Of a stretch of DNA of 64,000 nucleotides, positions 1-7,440 are shown piece after piece. Under the pieces are notes generated by a model, which did no database searches, had not been told where the DNA came from, and saw only the letters and a program-made list of their open reading frames with translations. The translations under genes and the position numbers were made by a program. Within the stretch, counting starts at the first letter, position 1. The number at the start of each line of letters is the position of its first letter. This DNA comes from Sphingomonas prati. GTDB lineage: Bacteria; Pseudomonadota; Alphaproteobacteria; Sphingomonadales; Sphingomonadaceae. The DNA lies in assembly GCF_014643515.1 (NCBI RefSeq), contig NZ_BMJP01000001.1, positions 1,302,001 to 1,366,000 of the forward strand. Reading direction: 5' to 3'.

Positions 1-882
1 TACGCACTCGCTGAGTCCCCCAAGGCACAGGCCTTCTTCATCACCCCCACCACCGCGCTCGACCGCAGCCGCTGGAACGGCGACCTGAACGATGCCGCCG
101 CCAACGGCCGGCTCAACCTGTTCGCCTCCAGCCAGGCGAGCGCCTTCAACGGCAGCGCGCAGGTCTGGGCACCGCGCTACCGCCAGGCCACGATCGGCGC
201 GTTCCTGACGGACAAGGCCGACGCCACCCGCGCACTTGAGTTCGCCTACCGCGACGTGCTGCGCGCATTCGACGCGTTCGTCGCGCAGGTGCCGACCGAC
301 GCCCCGATCATCCTGGCCGGACACAGCCAGGGCTCGCTCCACCTCACCCGCCTGCTCCATGACCGCGTCGCCGGCAAACCGCTCGCCCGCCGGATCGTCG
401 CGGCCTACGTGATTGGCTGGCCCGTCTCGGTCACCGCGGACCTGCCCGCACTCGGCCTGCCCGCCTGCACCGCCGCGACCGACAGCGGCTGCATCCTGTC
501 GTGGCAGAGCTTCGCCGAACCTGCCGATCCGTCGCAGATCCTCGCCATCTACGACCGCACCACCGGCTTCACCGGCCGCCCCCGTCGTGGCACGCCGATG
601 CTCTGCACCAACCCGCTGACCGGCACCCGCGGCGGCAGCGCCCCCGCCACGGCGAACCGCGGCGCACTGGTCCCCGACGCCACCATGAACAGTGCGGAGG
701 TCGTCGCCGGCCGCGTTCCCGCCGCCTGCCGCCCCGACGGACTCCTGTCGGTCGGTTCCGAACCGGAGGGGTTCGGCCGCTTCATCCTGCCCGGCAACAA
801 CTACCATGTGTTCGACTACGCCATGTTCTGGGCGAACATCCGCGCCGATGTCGCAACCCGGCTGGGTGCCCGCCCGTCATGA
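1..882 (+). CDS. DUF3089 domain protein (alpha/beta-hydrolase-like), 5' truncated
   Basis: The reading frame is open from the first base of the window and ends with TGA at 880-882, so the N-terminus lies outside. The protein has the look of the DUF3089 family, lipase-like alpha/beta hydrolases of unknown substrate. The nucleophile elbow GHSQGS is encoded near 319-336. The stretch before it ([13 protein letters not shown], then [13 protein letters not shown]) matches the usual N-terminal part of the family, and the C-terminal [15 protein letters not shown] is also typical. The stop overlaps the ruvX start as ATGA, so the two genes are probably translationally coupled. The function is known only at the fold level; an esterase or lipase role is inference. 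Confidence 0.8.
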   Translation, partial: YALAESPKAQAFFITPTTALDRSRWNGDLNDAAANGRLNLFASSQASAFNGSAQVWAPRYRQATIGAFLTDKADATRALEFAYRDVLRAFDAFVAQVPTDAPIILAGHSQGSLHLTRLLHDRVAGKPLARRIVAAYVIGWPVSVTADLPALGLPACTAATDSGCILSWQSFAEPADPSQILAIYDRTTGFTGRPRRGTPMLCTNPLTGTRGGSAPATANRGALVPDATMNSAEVVAGRVPAACRPDGLLSVGSEPEGFGRFILPGNNYHVFDYAMFWANIRADVATRLGARPS

Positions 883-1382
883 TCGCCACGACCGATCCGT
901 TCGCGTTCGGCGAACTTGTCCCCCACGGTGGGCGGCTGGCGGGCCTCGACGTCGGCACCAAGACGATCGGCATCGCGATCTGCGACGCCATGTGGAACAT
1001 CGCCAGTCCCGCCGAAACCATCCGTCGCACCAAGTTCGCGATCGACCTCGCGCTCCTCAAGGCCATCCTGCTCAAGCAACGTGCGAAGGGCCTCGTCGTC
1101 GGCCTGCCGCTCAACCTCGACGGCACCGATTCGCCGCGCACCCAGTCGGTCCGCGCCTTCACGCGCAACCTCGACGGGCTCGACCTGCCGATCCTGCTCT
1201 GGGACGAACGCTGGTCGACCGCCGCGGTCACCCGCACGCTGATCGCCGCCGACGCCAGCCGCGCGCGCCGCCGCGAACTGGTCGACAAACTCGCCGCCAG
1301 CTACATCCTGCAGGGCGCGATCGACCGGCTGTCGACGATGGTCCGGCTCGACGAAATCGATGGCGGCACCGGGACGGCTTGA
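879..1382 (+). CDS. ruvX: Holliday junction resolvase-like protein RuvX (YqgF)
   Basis: A 167-residue protein of the YqgF/RuvX family, an RNase H-fold nuclease linked to Holliday junction resolution and 16S rRNA 5' processing. The first acidic motif is [12 protein letters not shown], the second is WDERWST, and the C-terminal acidic motif is [11 protein letters not shown], so the expected catalytic acids are present. Length is normal for the family. The ATG at 879 overlaps the stop of the DUF3089 gene. The gene precedes pyrB, an arrangement often seen in sphingomonads. Confidence 0.9.
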   Translation: MIATTDPFAFGELVPHGGRLAGLDVGTKTIGIAICDAMWNIASPAETIRRTKFAIDLALLKAILLKQRAKGLVVGLPLNLDGTDSPRTQSVRAFTRNLDGLDLPILLWDERWSTAAVTRTLIAADASRARRRELVDKLAASYILQGAIDRLSTMVRLDEIDGGTGTA

Positions 1383-1475
1383 GCCCCCCGCCCCACCCGG
1401 CTACACCGCGCGCCGATGGAACAGCCGCCCGCCGCCAGCCGATCGGCCCCGCCCCCCGCGAAACCGGGGAATCCC

Positions 1476-2420
1476 ATGTTTCCGCACCGCGATCTGACCG
1501 GCATCGCCGGGCTCCAGCCGCACGAGATCACCTTTCTGCTCGACGAGGCCGAACACTGGATCGCGCTCAACCGCGGCGGTGCGTCGAAGCATGACGGCCG
1601 CCTCGCCGGCCTGACCCAGATCAACGCCTTCTTCGAAAACAGCACGCGCACGCTCCTGTCGTTCGAAATCGCCGGCAAGCGGCTCGGCGCGGACGTCGTC
1701 AACATGCACGCCGCGACGTCGAGCACGAAGAAGGGCGAGACGCTGATCGACACCGCGGTCACGCTCAACGCGATGCGCGCCGACGTGATCGTCATCCGCC
1801 ACGACGCATCCGGCGCGGTCCAGCTGATCGCCGACAAGGTCGACTGCCCCGTCCTGAACGCCGGCGACGGGCAGCACGAGCATCCGACCCAGGGCCTGCT
1901 CGACGCACTCACCATCCGCCGCCGCCGCGGCAGCATCGCGGGGCAGGTCGTGGCGATCTGCGGCGACGTGCTGCACAGCCGGGTCGCGCGCTCCAATATC
2001 CTTGCGCTCACCGCGCTCGGTGCCGACGTTCGCGTCGTGGGGCCGCCCACGCTGCTGCCGCCCGCGATCGAACGGATGAACGTGACCCGCCACACCGATT
2101 TCGACGCCGGGTTGGCGGGGGCGGACGTCGTCATGATGCTCCGCCTGCAACGCGAGCGGATGGCCGGCGGCTTCGTCCCGTCGCCGCGCGAATATCACGC
2201 GCTCTATGGCCTCACCCCAGAACGGCTGAAGCGCGCGAAGCCCGACGCGCTCGTCATGCACCCCGGTCCAATGAACCGCGGCGTCGAAATCGCCTCCAGC
2301 GTGGCGGACGATCTCAACCGCTCGGCGATCACCGAACAGGTCGAAATGGGCGTCGCGGTCCGGATGGCCTGCCTCGACGTGCTCACCCGCGGCCGCCGCG
2401 GGATCGAGGGCTGGGCATGA
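1476..2420 (+). CDS. pyrB: Aspartate carbamoyltransferase catalytic subunit
   Basis: PyrB condenses carbamoyl phosphate and aspartate in the second step of pyrimidine synthesis. The carbamoyl-phosphate loop FFENSTRT and the motif [13 protein letters not shown] are both present, and the C-terminal [11 protein letters not shown] is characteristic. The start at 1476 (MFPHRDL) is chosen because GGGGA lies a few bases upstream; an in-frame ATG at 1416 would add 20 residues of low-complexity sequence. The resulting 314 residues is normal. The stop overlaps the start of the downstream pyrC-like gene (ATGA), which supports an obligate PyrB/PyrC-like partnership. Confidence 0.95.
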   Translation: MFPHRDLTGIAGLQPHEITFLLDEAEHWIALNRGGASKHDGRLAGLTQINAFFENSTRTLLSFEIAGKRLGADVVNMHAATSSTKKGETLIDTAVTLNAMRADVIVIRHDASGAVQLIADKVDCPVLNAGDGQHEHPTQGLLDALTIRRRRGSIAGQVVAICGDVLHSRVARSNILALTALGADVRVVGPPTLLPPAIERMNVTRHTDFDAGLAGADVVMMLRLQRERMAGGFVPSPREYHALYGLTPERLKRAKPDALVMHPGPMNRGVEIASSVADDLNRSAITEQVEMGVAVRMACLDVLTRGRRGIEGWA

Positions 2421-3640
2421 CCATCCTCGCCATCCTCAACGGCCGGGTGGTCGATCCCGCGACCGGCTCGGTCAGCGCCGGCGGCGTCCTGATCCGCGAC
2501 GGCAGGATTGCGGAGGTCGGCATGATCGACATGCCGCCCGGTGCCGAAACGCTCGACGCGCGCGGCAGCCTGATCGCGCCCGGCATCGTCGATATCGGCT
2601 GTTTCGCGATCGACATGCCGGCGTTCGCCGCGGGCGGCATCACCCGCACCGCGCTGATGCCCGATCAGTCGCCGCCGATCGACGACGGCGCCTTGGTCCA
2701 GCGCGCGCTCGCGGCGGGCAAGCCGGCGCTGTGGGTCCACCCCATCGCCGCCGCGACGCACGGCCTGAACGGCACCGAACTGGCCGAGATCGGCCTCATG
2801 GCCGCCGCCGGCGCGGTCGCGGTCGCCACCGGCCGCACGCGGATCGCCGATGCGCGCGTCATGCACCGCGTGCTCGGCTATGCTGCCGCGCTTGACCTCG
2901 TCACCATCGTCCATGCCGAGGACGAGGCGATGGTCCGCGGCACCGTCGCCACCGACGGCGAAACCGCGACCCGGCTCGGCCTTCCCTCCGCCCCCGCAAT
3001 GTCCGAGGCGATGGCCGTCGCGCGCGACCTGATGCTCGCCGAGGACACCGGCGCCCCCATTCATTTCCGCCAACTCACGACGGCCGCCGCGTTCGACCTC
3101 GTCCGCGCCGCCAAGGCCCGCGGTGTCCCCGTCACCTGCGGCATAACACCTGCGCATCTCTACTTGTCGGATGCCGAGATTGGCCCGTTCCGCACCTTCG
3201 CGCGCCTGTCCCCGCCACTCCGCTGCGAGGCCGACCGCCAGGCCGCCCGTCAAGCGGTCGCCGACGGCACCGTGGACATGCTCTGCTCCGGCCACGACCC
3301 GCGCGGATCAGAGGCCAAGCGCCTGCCCTTCGCCGAATCGGAACCCGGCATGGCCGGTGCGGAGACATTGCTCACCCTCTCGCTCGGCCTCGTCCGCGAC
3401 GGCCTGATCACGCTGCCGCGGCTGTTCCACCTGCTCTCCACCGGCCCCGCCCGCCGCTTCAACCTCCCCGGTGGATCGATGGCCCCAGGCGCGGAGGCCG
3501 ACCTGATACTCGTTGACGAACACGCCCCCTGGCGGATCCGCGCCGACGCGATGGCCGCCACCGCCGGCAACACCCCCTTCGACGGCCTCCCCGTCCAGGG
3601 CCGCGTCCGCACCGTCATCAAGGGCGGCCGGGTCCTGTAA
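2417..3640 (+). CDS. pyrC: Dihydroorotase-like protein (probably non-catalytic PyrC' type)
   Basis: This 407-residue protein has the overall class I dihydroorotase layout: LIAPGIVD near residue 55, [26 protein letters not shown] and a C-terminal GGRVL. Two hallmarks are missing. After IVD, where active enzymes have DxHxHxR and about 15 further residues, the sequence reads [15 protein letters not shown], so the metal-binding HxH is absent and the loop is shortened. At the usual catalytic DHAPH the sequence reads SGHDPRG. In Pseudomonas a similar non-catalytic homologue (PyrC', also PyrX) is required for assembly of PyrB, and direct overlap with pyrB here fits that role. An active PyrC is then expected elsewhere. 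Many automatic annotations would call this pyrC. Confidence 0.85.
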   Translation: MTILAILNGRVVDPATGSVSAGGVLIRDGRIAEVGMIDMPPGAETLDARGSLIAPGIVDIGCFAIDMPAFAAGGITRTALMPDQSPPIDDGALVQRALAAGKPALWVHPIAAATHGLNGTELAEIGLMAAAGAVAVATGRTRIADARVMHRVLGYAAALDLVTIVHAEDEAMVRGTVATDGETATRLGLPSAPAMSEAMAVARDLMLAEDTGAPIHFRQLTTAAAFDLVRAAKARGVPVTCGITPAHLYLSDAEIGPFRTFARLSPPLRCEADRQAARQAVADGTVDMLCSGHDPRGSEAKRLPFAESEPGMAGAETLLTLSLGLVRDGLITLPRLFHLLSTGPARRFNLPGGSMAPGAEADLILVDEHAPWRIRADAMAATAGNTPFDGLPVQGRVRTVIKGGRVL

Positions 3641-3668
3641 CGCGCCGGGACCCGACTCTAACCCGTCC

Positions 3669-3712
3669 ATCCCGAGCGACGTCGAGGGACCCCGTCGAAC
3701 GCAGCCGAGACG
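3669..3712. repeat. Dispersed intergenic repeat, R type (copy 1)
   Basis: Lies between the convergent pyrC-like and SPOR-lipoprotein genes. It carries the core CCGAGCGACGTCGAGGG followed by CGAACGCAGCCGAGACGG, which recurs with small changes at 15968, 37290 and 61339. Confidence 0.7.
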
Positions 3713-3766
3713 GCCAACCGCACCTCAAAAGCTACACTCGGTAGAACACCCCGCGCCAAGCTGCGC

Positions 3767-3799
3767 CAGCCGTCAGCCGTCAGCCGTCAGCCGTCAGCC
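3767..3799. repeat. Tandem heptamer repeat, unit cagccgt, 4.7 copies
   Basis: Four perfect copies of CAGCCGT run from 3767 to 3794 and a partial fifth ends at 3799, directly against the TGA of the minus-strand SPOR lipoprotein (3800-3802). Read on that strand, the seven-base period puts a TGA into each reading frame in turn. Confidence 0.9.
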
Positions 3800-5140
3800 T
3801 CAACGTGAAGCCAACCGCGTCGCCGCCCGCCGAGCCGCCGCCATCTGCACCGGCGCCTCGCCACTCGTCATCCGGACGAAGCACACACCGCGCGCAGCCC
3901 GCACCTGCTCGCACAGCGCGACCGCTTCCCCGCGGCTTCCCAAACCACCGACCGCAAGCCGCTGGAACAACATCCCCCGCGCCCGCACGGTCGACGACAG
4001 CGGCACCATCCCCGCCACCGGCCGCACCGTCCGGCTCACCCTGTCCCACGCGGCCTCGATCGACCGTCCACTCGAAAACGCACCCAGCTGCACCGCCCAT
4101 TGCCCACGCTTCGGGACCGGCGCGGCATAGGTCGCCCGCATCAGCATCGCCGGCGGCAGCGTCGCCGGCCGCGCACGCGGCGCGACCCGCTCCGGCATGA
4201 CCTGCACCTGCGCCGGCTCCGGTGCGACCATCGGATCCGGAACGACTGCGCGCGTCACCAGCGGCGCCGACTCGGCCACATCTTCGGTCACCATCGCCAC
4301 CGGCTCCGGCACCGCCGCCACCGAACGCTCCACCGCCGCCACAGCGACCGGAGCAACCGGCATCAAGGCCGGCGCGATCGTCGGCGCAGCACCCAGCGCT
4401 AGTTGCGTCGGCATACCCTGATCCACCATCACCGGCGTCACGCCCAGGAACGCCGCAACCCGGTCCATCGTCGGTTGCGGCTTCGCCAGTACCGCCCACG
4501 CCTGCATCCGCGCATCAACCCGGTCGGCGGACAGATCCTGCGCGGCGGTCGCGCGCGACAGGTCCCACCGCCCGTCCAGCGCATAGGCCAGCGCCAGGTT
4601 CTGCCGCGTCTTCGGGGTCGCATCCGCCATCCGCGCCGCGGGCTCCAGCAGCGCGATCGCCCCCGCATTGTCCCCGGCCAACGCCAGCGCCAGCCCGCGG
4701 TCCGCCGCCCCGATCCGCCCGTCCGCCGCCGCAACCGACGCACGCGCCGCATCCTGTCGATCGAGCGCACCCTGCGCCAGCGCCAGCCCCAGCAACGTCC
4801 GGCCATCCTCCGGCGCAACCGCTGCCGCATCGCGGAACGCATCGATCGCCGACGCGAAGCGCCCGGCCAAGAGATAGGACTGCCCCAACTGCGCCCGGTA
4901 GCGCGCATTGCCCGGCTCCACCGACACCGCGCGTTCCGCCATCGCGACGGCCAGCGCACCATTGCGGTTGCGCATCGCGGTTTCGCCCATCGTGGCGAAC
5001 TGCGCCGCGGCGGTCTTGCCCGACGGCACTCGCCCCGATGCCGATGCGACGCGCGTCTGGCCGGCGGGCTTGCACCCGACCACCAGCAACGCCGTCGCTA
5101 GCGTGCAGACCGCGACGTGGTTCAAATATCGGCTGTTCAT
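3800..5140 (-). CDS. TPR-containing SPOR-domain lipoprotein
   Basis: A 446-residue envelope protein. Its signal sequence ends in the lipobox VVGC, so it should be lipidated. Residues about 40-220 are Ala-rich tetratricopeptide-like repeats (for example AMAERAVSVEPGNARYRAQLGQSYLLAGR). The C-terminal 100 residues, beginning WAVQLGAFSSGRSIEAAW, are a SPOR domain, which binds denuded peptidoglycan at division sites. Start 5140 (MNSRYLNHV) is chosen because GGAAGG lies about 8 bases upstream; an upstream in-frame start at 5158 would place extra residues before the signal peptide. It is transcribed divergently from another SPOR-domain gene across a 190-bp gap. The cargo or partner is unknown. Confidence 0.85.
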   Translation of the reverse strand: MNSRYLNHVAVCTLATALLVVGCKPAGQTRVASASGRVPSGKTAAAQFATMGETAMRNRNGALAVAMAERAVSVEPGNARYRAQLGQSYLLAGRFASAIDAFRDAAAVAPEDGRTLLGLALAQGALDRQDAARASVAAADGRIGAADRGLALALAGDNAGAIALLEPAARMADATPKTRQNLALAYALDGRWDLSRATAAQDLSADRVDARMQAWAVLAKPQPTMDRVAAFLGVTPVMVDQGMPTQLALGAAPTIAPALMPVAPVAVAAVERSVAAVPEPVAMVTEDVAESAPLVTRAVVPDPMVAPEPAQVQVMPERVAPRARPATLPPAMLMRATYAAPVPKRGQWAVQLGAFSSGRSIEAAWDRVSRTVRPVAGMVPLSSTVRARGMLFQRLAVGGLGSRGEAVALCEQVRAARGVCFVRMTSGEAPVQMAAARRAATRLASR

Positions 5141-5330
5141 GCAAGCGCCTTCCGACAAGCGACGGCGGCGCGGTTCGCACCCATGCCCCGCGCTTTTCCT
5201 AGCTCTGCTGATCGCACACCGAAGCCGAACAAATGGTTAAAGACACTGGAACGGCCAGACAAACGGACTGTTAACCGCGCGTTGGCTATGCGATTTGCCT
5301 GGCAACACACCCGCTTCTCTGGGGACTTCC

Positions 5331-6329
5331 ATGAATCCTGCCCGTCTCGCCGCGACGCTGATCGCGCTCTCCGCCACGGCCGCACCTGCGCAGGCGCCGC
5401 GCGCGCCGACCACCGCGCCCGAACCGGTTCCGGCCGATCCGGTCGTCAAGCGCGGCGTCGATCTTTGGCAGAACGGCGACTATGCCGGCGCGATCGCCGC
5501 CTGGCGTGGTCCCGCCGAGCGCGGCGATGCCGATGCGCAGTTCAACATGGCGCAGGCCTACAAACTCGGTCGCGGCGTCCCCACCGACCAGCGCATGGCC
5601 GAAAGCTGGTACCGCAAGGCCGCCGAACAGGGCCATGAACAGGCCGGCGGCTATCTCGGTCTCATCATGTTCCAGAACGGCGATCGCGCCGGCGCGCTCC
5701 CCTGGCTGTCCAAGGCGTCCGACCGCGGCGATCCGCGCGCGCAATACCTCTACGGCACCGCGCTGTTTAACGGCGAGAATGTCGCCAAAGACTGGCCTCG
5801 CGCCTACGCGCTCATGACCGCATCCGCCGCAGCCGGCCTCCCGCAGGCGACCGCCACGCTGCAACAGATGAACCAGTTTATCCCCGCCGCCGAACGCAAC
5901 CGCGGGCTGAAGATGGCTGCCGACCTGCGCAAGGGTGCGGTTCAGGCCCCCGTCCGAACCGCGTCCACCGCCCGGATCGAACGCCCCGCCGCCGCGCCAC
6001 CACGACCCGCCCCTGTCCAGACCGCACAGCGCGCCCCCTTGCCGACCCCGAAACCCGCCGCATCGCGCCCCGCCCCGGCGAAGGCCGTCGCACCCGCGGC
6101 CGGCGGCCGCTGGCGGGTCCAGGTCGGCGCGTATGGCAACGAGGCCGGCGCGCGCACCGCCTGGACCGCGCTCCGCACCCGCAGCCCCGCGCTCGCAAAC
6201 CTCACGCCGACCTATCAGAAGGCGGGTGCCGTCGTGCGCCTGCAACTCGGCCCGATCGCCGATCGCGCCGCCGCCAACCGCATCTGCGCCGCCTCGCGCG
6301 CGCCGGCCTGCTTCCCGGTAGCCTCCTGA
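5331..6329 (+). CDS. Sel1-repeat SPOR-domain periplasmic protein
   Basis: A 332-residue secreted protein. The signal peptide is MNPARLAATLIALSATAAPA. Sel1-like repeats follow, such as AQFNMAQAYKLGRGVPTDQ and AQYLYGTALFNGENVAKDW, at about residues 40-170. A Pro/Ala-rich linker leads to a C-terminal SPOR domain beginning WRVQVGAYGNEAGARTAW. GGGGA just upstream of 5331 decides the start; the in-frame ATG at 5295 would precede the signal peptide. Sel1-SPOR proteins generally act in cell-envelope or division-site processes. Together with the divergent TPR-SPOR lipoprotein it suggests a shared peptidoglycan-related role, which is inference. Confidence 0.85.
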   Translation: MNPARLAATLIALSATAAPAQAPRAPTTAPEPVPADPVVKRGVDLWQNGDYAGAIAAWRGPAERGDADAQFNMAQAYKLGRGVPTDQRMAESWYRKAAEQGHEQAGGYLGLIMFQNGDRAGALPWLSKASDRGDPRAQYLYGTALFNGENVAKDWPRAYALMTASAAAGLPQATATLQQMNQFIPAAERNRGLKMAADLRKGAVQAPVRTASTARIERPAAAPPRPAPVQTAQRAPLPTPKPAASRPAPAKAVAPAAGGRWRVQVGAYGNEAGARTAWTALRTRSPALANLTPTYQKAGAVVRLQLGPIADRAAANRICAASRAPACFPVAS

Positions 6330-6338
6330 CGGCGACGC

Positions 6339-7160
6339 TTATCGCGCGACCCATATCCAGCCGATGATCGTGGCAAACGCGATCATCGGCGCGAACGGCA
6401 CCCGCGTCGTCGCCGAGACCTGCCGACGCACGATTACCGCCGCCAGGACCAGCGCCAGTCCGGCCGCACTGGCGATCAGCAGCGTCACCGGCAGCATCCG
6501 CCATCCGAGCCAAGCCCCCGCCGCGGCGAACAGCTTGGGATCGCCACCCCCCAGCCCGATGCGCCCGCGAACGCGGACATAGATCAGTGCGACTAGCGCG
6601 AGCACGCCCCACCCGACCGCCGCCCCGATGATCCGATCCGTCAGTACCGGACCGATCCCCGCGGCACCGACCAGCAGGCCGGCTGCCAACAGCGGCAGGG
6701 TCAGCCGATCCGGCAGCCAATAATGATCCAGGTCGAGCACCGTCAGCAACAACAACGTCCACGCCAGCCCCATCCCCGCGATTGCGGCCGCAGGCGGCAA
6801 CGCGACCGCAAGCGCCACCGCAAGGACCCCGGCGGCCGCCTCGACCGCAGGATGCCGCCAGTCGATCCGCGCGCCACACCGTCGACACCGACCGCGCAGG
6901 ACCAGCCAAGACAGCAACGGAACGAGTTCGTAGGCGGCGAGCACCCGGTCACATCCGTCACAGTGTGACCGCCCGGTCGCGGAGGACCGCCCGGCCGGCC
7001 AGCGCAACGCGATCGTGGCCAGATGACTACCGATAACAAGCCCGACGCAACCCGCGAGGATGGCAAACAGCGAAGCCGTGTGTTGCGCTGAAATCACAGG
7101 GTCATAAATTCGAATCCGGACCTCGGAACCAAGCGGCGGCCTGCGTAACCCTGCTCTCAT
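6339..7160 (-). CDS. Prepilin peptidase (A24 family)
   Basis: An integral membrane aspartic protease that cleaves type IV prepilins or type II secretion pseudopilins. The N-terminal cytoplasmic zinc-binding loop CDGC...CRRC is present near residues 87-115. The two catalytic aspartates are in LDLDHYWLPD and in the GxGD motif GGGDPKLF. Hydrophobic segments fill the rest of the chain. The ATG at 7160 gives 273 residues, but about 25 residues precede the first membrane segment, so a start nearer 7080 is possible. No pilin or secretion genes lie nearby. The gene ends 9 bases from the end of the convergent Sel1-SPOR gene. Confidence 0.88.
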   Translation of the reverse strand: MRAGLRRPPLGSEVRIRIYDPVISAQHTASLFAILAGCVGLVIGSHLATIALRWPAGRSSATGRSHCDGCDRVLAAYELVPLLSWLVLRGRCRRCGARIDWRHPAVEAAAGVLAVALAVALPPAAAIAGMGLAWTLLLLTVLDLDHYWLPDRLTLPLLAAGLLVGAAGIGPVLTDRIIGAAVGWGVLALVALIYVRVRGRIGLGGGDPKLFAAAGAWLGWRMLPVTLLIASAAGLALVLAAVIVRRQVSATTRVPFAPMIAFATIIGWIWVAR

Positions 7161-7348
7161 AAGGGATTTTGTGACGTCCGGATGACAGCGATGAAAAACG
7201 CCGGATTTGCGTCAATCTCATCGTCCCAACCTTGCTCGACCTCGCCAAGACCCTCGAATCACTCTGCGTTCACAGTCCTTGGTTCGCAGCATTTACTCCG
7301 CTACCGGCCGCGTCGTTGCACCGCCACGTCGTGGTTTGCGTCACCAAA

Positions 7349-7420
7349 TGTCCCGTGACTGTCGTGTCGGAACATTGGAGAGCGCGGAACCGAAGCCAGA
7401 TCGGCCGATGTCGCGGGACA
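7349..7420 (+). promoter_or_regulatory. Spaced inverted repeat in the leader of the TonB receptor
   Basis: TGTCCCGTGAC at 7349-7359 and GTCGCGGGACA at 7410-7420 are complementary over 11 positions with one mismatch, about 50 bases apart, just upstream of the receptor gene. They could pair in a leader mRNA. Function is unknown. Confidence 0.35.
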
Positions 7421-7440
7421 CGCTTGGGGAATGCACGCAC

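Noticed and set aside
7207-7440. Upstream extension of the TonB receptor by 78 residues
   Set aside because: The signal peptide begins at 7441; upstream codons are Arg/Pro/Ser-rich with no targeting pattern.
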